The notes under the pieces were generated by a model. It was not told the origin of the DNA. It saw only the letters and a list, made by a program, of their open reading frames with translations, and did no database searches. DNA of 64,000 bases, from assembly GCF_003797145.1 (NCBI RefSeq), contig NZ_RKMG01000004.1, positions 1 to 64,000 of the forward strand, read 5' to 3'. Made by a program: the position numbers and the translations under genes. Below are positions 29,986-37,522 of the stretch, in pieces (within the stretch, counting starts at the first letter, position 1; each line of letters opens with the position of its first letter). Source of the DNA: Aerococcus agrisoli. Its GTDB lineage: Bacteria > Bacillota > Bacilli > Lactobacillales > Aerococcaceae.

Positions 29986-31184
29986 AAAAAGAATTTATAA
30001 AATACTACTGGCTTGTGTTTAATGCTGTGTTAATTACCGCTTTTTTTAATCCAATATTATATTTATTTTTACTACGTACCTATACAATGAGTATAATTGG
30101 ACTATATTTATCCATATTTTGGTTTACTTCATTTCTTACTGAAATCATGTGTGGTGCCATCACCGATAGGATTGGTGAAAAATATGCCCTTATTTTAAGT
30201 GGTATTTTTAGAATATTAGGTCTAATATTCTTGATACAAGGGAATATAGGTCTTCTATATTTATCCGCAGTATGTTCAGGGATAAGTGAGTCTTTTTATT
30301 CGGGTTCTTTATCAAGTTGGATTATTAATAGGGCAAATTTATTAAAAATAGACATGAACACGGAAAAACTATTTTCTAGGGCATCATTAATAGGGCTTTG
30401 TACTTCACTAGTTGTGGGCTCATTGTCCATTTACTATCTCTACCCATTTTCCACTCAACTGCCTTTTTATTTAAGTATTTTTGCGACATTAATCTTTATC
30501 GTTTCCGCCTTCAGTTTGAATGGACGACATCAAATGGAAACAAGCGATATGAAAACCTTTGTTAAAAAAACCTATAAGGAAACCATCAATACCTTTAAGC
30601 AATTATTCAGTGTAAAAACTGGTTTTCTCATGATGTGTTTTCTTTTACTACCAGAGATTTTAGATGTAGGGCCATCAAACCAATGGCAGGCAGTATTTTC
30701 CAGTATCGAAAACAATCAGAATGTGCTGTCAGTGTTGTGGATTGTGATTACAGTCAGTGGTTTATTTGGAAGTCTTATCTCTAGTAAAGTATTGAGAAAG
30801 GCAAAAGATATAGATGCTTTCTCAATACTGATTACGATTGATTGTATCTTAATTCTAATAATTTGCCTTGTTCCTGCTATTTGGATCAAAGTGTTGTCTT
30901 TTGGTCTGCATGTCATGATGAACACAATTACCAATATTAAGGCAGATGTCATCTTGCACGCTAACATTGTCAAATCCGATGCCGGAAGAAATACAACAGT
31001 TTCCACCTATTACAGTTTTCAATCTGTCTTCATATCATTCATGTTGGTAATAAATGGTTTTTCTTCTGAAAAGCTAGGTATCATTGAAACCTGGATAGTT
31101 ACTTTAGTTGTCGTATTTTTCCTATTAATTATATTGCGCTTTTACTTAGACAGGCAAAAACAATTTTATCATGATGAAATTTAA
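29982..31184 (+). CDS. major facilitator superfamily transporter
   Basis: 400-residue protein with about twelve hydrophobic segments. The loop between helices 2 and 3 holds a motif-A-like GAITDRIGEKYAL. Substrate unknown; drug or metabolite export is the usual guess for this size. Translationally coupled to the DUF2087 gene by a 4-base overlap. It is more A+T-rich than its neighbours by eye, which could mean transfer. Confidence 0.78.
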   Translation: MKKEFIKYYWLVFNAVLITAFFNPILYLFLLRTYTMSIIGLYLSIFWFTSFLTEIMCGAITDRIGEKYALILSGIFRILGLIFLIQGNIGLLYLSAVCSGISESFYSGSLSSWIINRANLLKIDMNTEKLFSRASLIGLCTSLVVGSLSIYYLYPFSTQLPFYLSIFATLIFIVSAFSLNGRHQMETSDMKTFVKKTYKETINTFKQLFSVKTGFLMMCFLLLPEILDVGPSNQWQAVFSSIENNQNVLSVLWIVITVSGLFGSLISSKVLRKAKDIDAFSILITIDCILILIICLVPAIWIKVLSFGLHVMMNTITNIKADVILHANIVKSDAGRNTTVSTYYSFQSVFISFMLVINGFSSEKLGIIETWIVTLVVVFFLLIILRFYLDRQKQFYHDEI

Positions 31185-31226
31185 CCCATCTAATATACAA
31201 GTTAGTTTGAAAAAAATAGTTAATAA

Positions 31227-31266
31227 AAAACCACAGCTTCATCAATTTGATGAAGCTGTGGTTTTT
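31227..31266. terminator. bidirectional terminator
   Basis: A perfect hairpin pairs CCACAGCTTCATCAA with its complement around a tiny loop. A runs upstream and T runs downstream make it work for both converging genes. Confidence 0.9.
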
Positions 31267-31269
31267 GTG

Positions 31270-31935
31270 TTAATCGAAATAAGCTAGGGCATCTTCTAAA
31301 GTATCTAAGACGGCGATGATTTTATCATTTTTCGCGATATCTTCATCAGGAATAGGTTCTTCAGGTACCAGTAAAATATCAATATGGGCATTTTTCCCAG
31401 CTGTTGCACCTGTTAAACTATCTTCAAAAATGATTGCTTGTTCTGCTGGAACTTGAGCCAATTTCAGTGCTTTAAGATAAATATCGGGCGCTGGTTTTAA
31501 ATTTTCTACATGGTCGCCCATGATGATTTGGTCAAAATATTTAGCAAGATCGTGTTTAGCCAGAATGAGCTGCCCGCGATTTGATGGTGTATTTGAGGCT
31601 AAAATAAGTTGGATATCAGGTTTCGCCTGTAGGTATGCGAGTAACTCCTTGGCATAGGGGAGCAAAGGTACATGGCCTACATTTAATTCATCGATGAAGT
31701 ATTGATCACGCACAGCTTTTACTTGTTGAGTGAGTGACCAGTCATTAACATAACGATTGATAGTAGCCAGGTTACTTGCACTAGAAGCGCCACGCATATA
31801 AAAAAGCTCCTCTGACGGCACTAAATGATCAAGGCCAAGGGATTTCAAAGCATATTGCCAACCGCTGGCATATACATGCTCAGATGAAACTAAAATGCCA
31901 TCCATATCAAATATTGCTAATCGTTTTTCTTTCAA
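31270..31935 (-). CDS. HAD-superfamily hydrolase, beta-phosphoglucomutase-like
   Basis: Haloacid-dehalogenase fold with nucleophile motif FDMDGILV (Asp10, Asp12), a helical cap, the motif II serine/threonine in LILASNTP, and motif IV in IIFEDSLTGATAGKNA. KPAPDIYLKAL supplies the conserved lysine. 221 residues, typical for sugar-phosphate phosphatases or phosphoglucomutases. Exact substrate unknown. A terminator separates it from rqcH, so it should have its own promoter. Confidence 0.82.
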   Translation of the reverse strand: MKEKRLAIFDMDGILVSSEHVYASGWQYALKSLGLDHLVPSEELFYMRGASSASNLATINRYVNDWSLTQQVKAVRDQYFIDELNVGHVPLLPYAKELLAYLQAKPDIQLILASNTPSNRGQLILAKHDLAKYFDQIIMGDHVENLKPAPDIYLKALKLAQVPAEQAIIFEDSLTGATAGKNAHIDILLVPEEPIPDEDIAKNDKIIAVLDTLEDALAYFD

Positions 31936-31968
31936 TCTTCAGGCCAACTTTCTGTTTTTAAATTTTAA

Positions 31969-32010
31969 ATAAAAAACCAGCTTGTGGCATAAATGCTAGA
32001 ACAAGCTGGC
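31969..32010 (-). terminator. terminator of rqcH
   Basis: CCAGCTTGT (31977-31985) pairs with ACAAGCTGG (32001-32009); on the minus strand it ends in TTTTTTA. Confidence 0.82.
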
Positions 32011-32029
32011 ATGTAAAAGTGATTCTTGC

Positions 32030-33685
32030 CTATTTTGGTGTTACAAACACGGTTTTTTGTTCGAAATAATTGACGAATCCAGGTTTGCCACCATTTGGTT
32101 TCTTCACATGTTTTACTTGAGTGTAATCTACCGGTACATTTGAAGCGTGTCTATATTTAGAATAAGCAGCGGCTAATTCAGCGGCTTCAACGATTTCTTC
32201 ATCCGTAGGGTTACTGGTTTCAAGTATGACGTGTGAGCCCGGAATATCTTTGGTATGGAACCAATAATGATCTTTATGGGCCGTACGCATGGTTAATTGG
32301 TCATTTTGTTTATTGTTACGACCAACTAATATACGATTGCCCGCTGATGATTCAAATTCACGTGGTTTTGCAGAATCATTTTTTGAACGTTTTTTATTGT
32401 CTTGTTTTTGTTTGCGAATATAACCTTGTTCAACCAATTCATCACGAATGTCTGCCAATTCATTAGGTTCAGCCATCTCAATTTGTGTTTGTACGGATTC
32501 TAAATATTGAATTTCGTTTTCTGCATCCAACTTTTGTTTTTCAATATGGTCGATAGCAGCGCGTAATTTATTATATTTATGATAGTACTTTTGCATATTT
32601 TGTGATGGTGTTAAAGAAGGGTCTAAGCTAATCGTAATTGGTTCATCATTATCATAATAATTATTCAAGGTGACTTCATTTTGACCTTTTTCTATTTGAT
32701 AAAGGAAGGTTGTTAATAATTCACCTTTTAATCTGAAGGTATCTGCCTTGCTTGATTTCACTAAATCTTGATTTAGATTATCTAAACGTTTATGTTGATG
32801 GGTTAGATTTTTTTCGACAACTTGAATAATTGCATTACCGACTTGGCGCACATAATCATGCTTGCTCTTTTCAACGTAATAAGTGGTTAATAAAACACTT
32901 AGGCTTTCGAAGTGTGTTTGTTCACCAGCTACACTTTGATAGGGGAAAGCAAAGAATGCTTGTTTCTCACCATCTTGAACCATGGTCGGATTTGGTTGAT
33001 CAAAACCTTTGGTGAAGTTTTGAATCACTTGATAAGGTTTCAAATCAGAATGTTCAATTAAGTATGCTAACTCAACTGCCGAATCCTTCCCTAATCCCAT
33101 TAATTGGCTTTGTAAGAATTTTGGTGTCATCAAGGATTTATCTGATTCAAAATTCTCCCCAATTTTAAATGGGTTAATTTGGTTTTGATGGGGTGGTAAT
33201 TGATAAGTTGCCCCAGGTAATATGGTCCGGAATGTATTTTGATACATAGGGACATGTTTGATGGCATCAATAATTTTTGCATCTTGATCCAACAAGAAAA
33301 TATTTGAATGGCGACCCATAATTTCAACAACTAACTGTTGTTTACTTTCGTCCCCTAATTCATCGCGTCGAATTAAGTGAAAGATAATGATACGGTCATT
33401 ATCGTACTGTTCAATATTTTCAATAATGTTACCTTCAACATACTTGCGCAATACCATTGTAAAGTTTGGTGGTGTCTCAGGATTATTGTAAACTTGCTCA
33501 GTTACTTGTAGACGCCCAAAGTTTGGATGGGCTGAAATTAATAATTTGTGATTTTTACGATTCGCTCTAATTGTGAGTACCAATTCCATGTCGTAAGGTT
33601 GCTGTACTTTGTGGATACGGCCACCTTGAAATTGTGTATTGAGTTCTTGAATCATTGCATGGGTAAACATACCGTCAAAAGACAT
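32030..33685 (-). CDS. rqcH: ribosome quality control protein RqcH (NFACT family, formerly fibronectin-binding protein)
   Basis: Binds stalled 50S subunits and adds C-terminal alanine tails to the stuck peptide, marking it for degradation. The NFACT-N part starts MSFDGMFTHAMIQELNTQFQGGRIHKVQQP and carries the key Asp97-Arg98. A coiled-coil centre follows (about 290-430), then the NFACT-R domain with GRNNKQNDQLTMRTAHKDHYWFHTKDIPGSHVIL. 551 residues; homologues in streptococci and enterococci are described as fibronectin-binding. AAGGTGG precedes the ATG. Confidence 0.93.
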   Translation of the reverse strand: MSFDGMFTHAMIQELNTQFQGGRIHKVQQPYDMELVLTIRANRKNHKLLISAHPNFGRLQVTEQVYNNPETPPNFTMVLRKYVEGNIIENIEQYDNDRIIIFHLIRRDELGDESKQQLVVEIMGRHSNIFLLDQDAKIIDAIKHVPMYQNTFRTILPGATYQLPPHQNQINPFKIGENFESDKSLMTPKFLQSQLMGLGKDSAVELAYLIEHSDLKPYQVIQNFTKGFDQPNPTMVQDGEKQAFFAFPYQSVAGEQTHFESLSVLLTTYYVEKSKHDYVRQVGNAIIQVVEKNLTHQHKRLDNLNQDLVKSSKADTFRLKGELLTTFLYQIEKGQNEVTLNNYYDNDEPITISLDPSLTPSQNMQKYYHKYNKLRAAIDHIEKQKLDAENEIQYLESVQTQIEMAEPNELADIRDELVEQGYIRKQKQDNKKRSKNDSAKPREFESSAGNRILVGRNNKQNDQLTMRTAHKDHYWFHTKDIPGSHVILETSNPTDEEIVEAAELAAAYSKYRHASNVPVDYTQVKHVKKPNGGKPGFVNYFEQKTVFVTPK

Positions 33686-33710
33686 GTTAGCACCACCTTC
33701 CTAACTTTAT

Positions 33711-33739
33711 ATTATAGGGGTTTTCTCTCATTTAAGCAA
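33711..33739 (-). promoter_or_regulatory. rqcH promoter
   Basis: On the minus strand TTGCTT (33739-33734), a 17-bp spacer and a perfect TATAAT (33716-33711). Confidence 0.7.
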
Positions 33740-33796
33740 AAATAGTGGTTGACGAGGCTGAGGGCCGTAGCAAAAGGGCAGTTTTGGCTTAAATGA
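33728..33796. repeat. 69-bp element with terminal inverted repeats
   Basis: TCATTTAAGC (33728-33737) is the exact complement of GCTTAAATGA (33787-33796), and the match continues inward as AAAA/TTTT after one mismatch. The inside contains GACGAGGCTGAGGGCC. It lies between the divergent rqcH and TrpX-type promoters. It has no T run, so it is not a plain terminator; a small repeat element or shared operator is possible. Confidence 0.45.
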
Positions 33797-33815
33797 AAAA
33801 ATGTTATATTTGGGC

Positions 33816-33844
33816 TTGTCATTTTTCTCATGATTTGTTAATAT
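33816..33844 (+). promoter_or_regulatory. promoter of the TrpX-type transporter operon
   Basis: TTGTCA (33816-33821), a 17-bp spacer and TAATAT (33839-33844). Transcription would start some 35 bases before the leader peptide. Confidence 0.6.
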
Positions 33845-33885
33845 TTATATATAGAATAATGAATCAATTGAAGGGAGTAACTCAA

Positions 33886-33936
33886 ATGTTTTCTGTAACA
33901 CGTACAATGAAATATTGGCAAAGCCACATGAATTAG
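33886..33936 (+). CDS. Tyr-Trp leader peptide
   Basis: A 16-codon frame, MFSVTRTMKYWQSHMN, with GGGAG about 8 bases before the ATG. Tyr and Trp are adjacent at codons 10-11. It is followed by a chain of mutually exclusive hairpins and a terminator before a TrpX-type transporter. This fits a translation-coupled attenuator that senses Trp (or Tyr) charging. No T-box sequence is present. Confidence 0.72.
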   Translation: MFSVTRTMKYWQSHMN

Positions 33937-34108
33937 TTGTATCTGCCTTCGTGCGCATAGATACAACTTCAGTTTTCTGGACTGTATCTATGTGGTGAAA
34001 CATATTTGAGTACTTCAAAATAAACGCCCACATAGACATGATAGTGATTTTTAGGATCATTTATGTGGGATGTCAACGTCCTACAGTCTAAGATGGGGCG
34101 TTTTTTTA
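33936..34108 (+). promoter_or_regulatory. multi-hairpin attenuator with terminator
   Basis: TTGTATCT (33937-33944) pairs with AGATACAA (33959-33966), but AGATACA can instead pair with TGTATCT (33984-33990). CTATGTGG (33988-33995) pairs either with CCACAT in the leader ORF (33924-33929) or with CCACATAG (34028-34035), and CCCACATA (34027-34034) can also pair with TATGTGGG (34062-34069). The terminator is AACGTCCT (34075-34082) with GGGGCGTT (34095-34102) and a T run. AAACGCCC (34022-34029) can compete for its 3' arm. Confidence 0.72.
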
Positions 34109-34133
34109 TTGCATTAATATTAGGAGGAATAAC

Positions 34134-35201
34134 ATGAAGAAGATTTCAGGATTAGGGGCATTATTGGTTATTGCGTTATTTGCAGTTTATCTAGCAATGC
34201 CATCATTGATTGCACGCCGCGATGCGGAAAACACAGAGAGTGAAACGGTTAGCGAATCAAATTTAGTCGAAACAGATGAAGATATCTTAATTGGTCTATT
34301 ACAATTTATTCAACATCCTTCATTAGACTTAATTAATGAAGGGATTTATGATGGTTTAGCTGAACGAGGTTACGTAGATGGTGAAAATATTACGATTGAT
34401 TATCAAAACGGCCAAGGGAATCAGTCAGACTTAGCCATGATTGCAGACTCATTTATCGCTGAGGATGCGGATATTTTGGTTGGGATTGCGACTCCAGCGG
34501 CACAAGCATTGGCGAATGCAGCCAACGGTGACCGTCCTGTAATTTTATCAGCGGTATCTAACCCCGTTGGTGCGGGCTTTGTAGCTTCTGATGAAGAGCC
34601 GGGTGCTAATATCACGGGTGTAACAGATTTAGCGCCAGTTGATAAGCAATTTGATTTGATGCAAACCTTATTACCGGATGTACAAAAGGTAGGAATCATT
34701 TATAACTCATCAGAAACAAACGTAGCACAAACGGTTGAGGCGGCGAAAGCAGAAGCTGAAGCACGTGACTTAGAAGTTGTTGAATTAACGATTACTTCAA
34801 CCAATGATTTAGCTTCAGTTGCAGAGCAATTAGCTGGTCAAGTAGATGCTATCTTCGTACCAAATGACAACACAATTGCCAGTGCCATGGATACGTTAAT
34901 CCAAGTAACGGATGCACATCAAATTCCAGTTATCCCAGTAGTAGATGCGATGGTTGCTGATGGTGGGTTAGCTACAGTTGGTATTAACCAATATCAATTT
35001 GGTATTGAAACAGCAAAAATTATTGCAGATGTCATTGAAGGTGCTGACACAGCAACTTACCCAATTATCTACAATGAAGCAACCGATACATTCGTGAACA
35101 CAGAAAAAGCTGCTGAATTAGGTATCGAAATTCCGCAAGAAATTTTAGATGCTGCAATCGATGTGAATAGTGATGAATACGCTGAATTAGTTGGCGCATA
35201 A
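34134..35201 (+). CDS. ABC transporter substrate-binding protein, TrpX-like
   Basis: Binding protein of the ABC_sub_bind family (PF04392) that includes TrpX, a proposed tryptophan receptor of streptococci. The N-terminus has one hydrophobic segment (about 5-24) but no lipobox cysteine, so it is probably anchored by an uncleaved or signal-peptidase-I segment. Family blocks include LLQFIQHPSLDLINEGIYDGLAERGY and VGIIYNSSETN. 355 residues; AGGAGG upstream. It starts a three-gene importer operon behind a Tyr-Trp leader peptide. Confidence 0.83.
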   Translation: MKKISGLGALLVIALFAVYLAMPSLIARRDAENTESETVSESNLVETDEDILIGLLQFIQHPSLDLINEGIYDGLAERGYVDGENITIDYQNGQGNQSDLAMIADSFIAEDADILVGIATPAAQALANAANGDRPVILSAVSNPVGAGFVASDEEPGANITGVTDLAPVDKQFDLMQTLLPDVQKVGIIYNSSETNVAQTVEAAKAEAEARDLEVVELTITSTNDLASVAEQLAGQVDAIFVPNDNTIASAMDTLIQVTDAHQIPVIPVVDAMVADGGLATVGINQYQFGIETAKIIADVIEGADTATYPIIYNEATDTFVNTEKAAELGIEIPQEILDAAIDVNSDEYAELVGA

Positions 35202-35215
35202 GGAGGGAAGATTTT

Positions 35216-36106
35216 ATGGAAATGATTATTAGTGCGATTTCGCAAGGGACAATCTGGGCTGTCATGGGCTTGGGTATCTATATTACATTTAGAATTTTAA
35301 ATGCACCTGATATGACGACAGAAGGATCTTTCGTTCTAGGTGCTGCTATGGGTGCGCAAATGTTATCCTTTGGTATTGACCCTTTTACCAGTTTATTACT
35401 TGCTTTCTTAGCCGGAATGGCAGCAGGGGCAATTACAGGATTCTTAGTAACTCGCTTGAACATTAATCCATTATTGTCTGGGATTATTACCATGACAGGG
35501 ATTTATTCAATCAACTTGAAAGTCATGGGTAAGGCAAATATGTCTTTATCAGGCTTGGATACCTTGAAAACAAGCATTGCAGGATTAGGTCTACCGCGAA
35601 ATGTTGATACAATCCTAATTGGTTTTATCGTTGTTGCTGTGATTACATTACTGTTAACTTACTTCTTTAAAACGGAGATGGGCCAAGCTTTAATCGCTAC
35701 AGGTGATAACATTCAAATGGCCAAATCTTTAGGGATTCAAACTGGCGAAATGAAAATGTTAGGTTATATGTTAGCAAATGGTTTAATTGCTATTTCTGGT
35801 TACATTGTCGCTACTGATAATGGTTATGCAGATATCCAAATGGGTGTAGGTACAGTGGTAATTGGTTTAGCTTCTATTATCATCGGTGAAGTATTATTTA
35901 GAAATGTGAAGTTAGGTGTACGTTTTATCACAATCTTAGCGGGTTCTATCATTTACCGTTTACTGTTAACAATCGTTTTAATGTTAAACTTCGATGCTAA
36001 CGATTTCCGTTTATTCTCAGCGGTGATTGTCGCAATCTGTTTATCTATTCCAACAATTCAAAATAAATTAGCTGATTACCGTGAATACAGAAAGGTGGCT
36101 AAATAA
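35216..36106 (+). CDS. ABC transporter permease, TrpX-associated
   Basis: Membrane subunit with about eight hydrophobic segments, of the branched-chain-transport permease superfamily. FRILNAPDMTTEGSFVLGAAMGA and ATGDNIQMAKSLGIQTGEMKMLGYMLANGLIA are characteristic of this uncharacterised-importer group. 296 residues; AAGGAGGG upstream. Its stop overlaps the ATPase start by one base. Confidence 0.87.
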   Translation: MEMIISAISQGTIWAVMGLGIYITFRILNAPDMTTEGSFVLGAAMGAQMLSFGIDPFTSLLLAFLAGMAAGAITGFLVTRLNINPLLSGIITMTGIYSINLKVMGKANMSLSGLDTLKTSIAGLGLPRNVDTILIGFIVVAVITLLLTYFFKTEMGQALIATGDNIQMAKSLGIQTGEMKMLGYMLANGLIAISGYIVATDNGYADIQMGVGTVVIGLASIIIGEVLFRNVKLGVRFITILAGSIIYRLLLTIVLMLNFDANDFRLFSAVIVAICLSIPTIQNKLADYREYRKVAK

Positions 36107-36900
36107 TGACTTCATTATTAGAGATTTCGCAAGCAAGTAAGATTTTTAACAAACGCACACCGGATGCCTTTGCGGCCTTAGATGATTTATCTCTGACAGT
36201 TGAAAAAGGCGATTTTATCACGATTGTCGGTGGTAATGGGGCAGGTAAATCAACCCTATTAAATGCGATTGCAGGTACCTTTTTACTGGATTCAGGTAGC
36301 ATTCAATTAAACGGTCAAGATATTACACGTACGGCTGAAGAAGATCGTGCAAAATTAGTATCACGTGTTTTCCAAGATCCTAGCATGGGGACTGCACCAC
36401 GTATGACAGTTGAAGAAAACTTATCTTTAGCCATGAAACGTGGTCAAAAACGTGGATTTGGTTTAGCTTTAAAAGATGGCAATCGTCAATTGTTCCAAGA
36501 GGCTTTAAGCCAGTTGCATCTTGGTTTGGAAAATAGATTGGATGCTGAGATTGGTTTACTATCAGGGGGGCAAAGACAGGCAATTGCATTGTTGATGGCA
36601 ACGATTGTGAAACCAGAAATTTTACTCCTAGATGAGCATACAGCTGCGCTTGATGCAAAGACTTCAAAACGCATTCTAGAAATTTCATCAGAACAAGTAG
36701 ATGAGCACAATTTAACGGCTTTAATGATTACCCATAACTTACAAGATGCACTAATTTATGGTAATCGCATGATTTTATTACACCATGGTAAAATTATCCG
36801 TGATTTCTCAAAAGCGGAAAAAGATGCGCTAACAGCTGCTGATTTATACCAATTGATGGCTGATTTAGCTGAATCAGATTATCAAGATACAGCAATCTAA
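36106..36900 (+). CDS. ABC transporter ATP-binding protein, TrpX-associated
   Basis: Nucleotide-binding subunit. Walker A is GGNGAGKST, the signature LSGGQRQA and Walker B ILLLDEHTAALD. The last two look normal; the D-loop has HTAALD as usual in this subgroup. 264 residues. It completes the importer and ends at a strong terminator. Confidence 0.9.
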   Translation: MTSLLEISQASKIFNKRTPDAFAALDDLSLTVEKGDFITIVGGNGAGKSTLLNAIAGTFLLDSGSIQLNGQDITRTAEEDRAKLVSRVFQDPSMGTAPRMTVEENLSLAMKRGQKRGFGLALKDGNRQLFQEALSQLHLGLENRLDAEIGLLSGGQRQAIALLMATIVKPEILLLDEHTAALDAKTSKRILEISSEQVDEHNLTALMITHNLQDALIYGNRMILLHHGKIIRDFSKAEKDALTAADLYQLMADLAESDYQDTAI

Positions 36901-36913
36901 TAACCGCCAAAGA

Positions 36914-36968
36914 AAAATCCCCTTCAGGTTCACTCATTATTGAATGACCTGAAGGGGATTATTTTTTT
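36914..36968. terminator. bidirectional terminator
   Basis: AATCCCCTTCAGGT (36916-36929) pairs perfectly with ACCTGAAGGGGATT (36947-36960). It is shared by the importer operon and nrdH. Confidence 0.92.
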
Positions 36969-36970
36969 TA

Positions 36971-37192
36971 TTATGCTAATTTAGCTAAACGATCTGGTTG
37001 GAAGCCATAGAAAGCTTCTTGATCTTCAGCTACGATAACTGGTACAGCTTGGAAGCCCATGTCTTTTACTTTTGCTAAAGCTTCAGCAGATTCAGTTACA
37101 TCGATTGTTTGGAATTCAATTTCTTTTTCAGTTAAATATTTTTTAGTGAAGTTGCATTGCATGCAATTCGGTTTTGTATATACGGTTACCAT
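36971..37192 (-). CDS. nrdH: glutaredoxin-like NrdH redoxin
   Basis: Small thiol redoxin that supplies electrons to class Ib ribonucleotide reductase. The redox motif is CMQC (residues 10-13) in YTKPNCMQCNFTKKYL, and GFQAVPVI and FYGFQPDRL are typical. The ATG at 37192 has TAGGAGG 7 bases upstream; the ATG two codons earlier touches that site. 73 residues. nrdE, nrdF and nrdI are not beside it, so it stands alone, but its promoter holds an NrdR-like box. Confidence 0.9.
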   Translation of the reverse strand: MVTVYTKPNCMQCNFTKKYLTEKEIEFQTIDVTESAEALAKVKDMGFQAVPVIVAEDQEAFYGFQPDRLAKLA

Positions 37193-37241
37193 TTTCATCC
37201 TCCTAAATTACCAACATGTAGTAATATTTATGTTTGTTACC

Positions 37242-37272
37242 ACAATATATAGGGTATTTTTCAAACAGTCAA
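37242..37272 (-). promoter_or_regulatory. nrdH promoter with NrdR-like box
   Basis: On the minus strand TTGACT (37272-37267), a 17-bp spacer and TATATT (37249-37244). Over the -10, ACCCTATATATTGT (37255-37242) differs at one place from the NrdR box ACACWATATATTGT. A weaker second copy may lie near 37220-37233. Confidence 0.65.
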
Positions 37273-37400
37273 GGAGTTGCCTCTAATTTGCCAAGAGAAA
37301 TTTTGATGAACATCTGAGAACCCTTGTAGGCCAAATACTTTGCTAGGTGAAAAATATTTTGGTCTGATGTAAAAGTGCAAATTTAGTTTTTTGTACCTTT

Positions 37401-37429
37401 CATTTTTAAAAATGTACTTTTGCTATAAT
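37401..37429 (+). promoter_or_regulatory. extended -10 promoter with palindrome, upstream of OppA gene
   Basis: TGCTATAAT (37421-37429) is a perfect extended -10. CATTTTTAAAAATG (37401-37414), a 14-bp perfect palindrome, covers the -35 position, where a repressor could block RNA polymerase. The rest of 37273-37522 shows nothing else recognisable. Confidence 0.55.
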
Positions 37430-37522
37430 AAAAGTCATAATACGGGCAGAAAATTGTTAGGGTTCAGGGTAAAAAGGTATAATGACATGAAACGTAAAAA
37501 TTTTCAAGGAGGAAATCAAGTA

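Noticed and set aside
33844..34133. T-box riboswitch before the TrpX-type operon
   Set aside because: There is no AGGGTGGNACCGCG block or specifier loop; a leader peptide with a Trp codon explains the region better.
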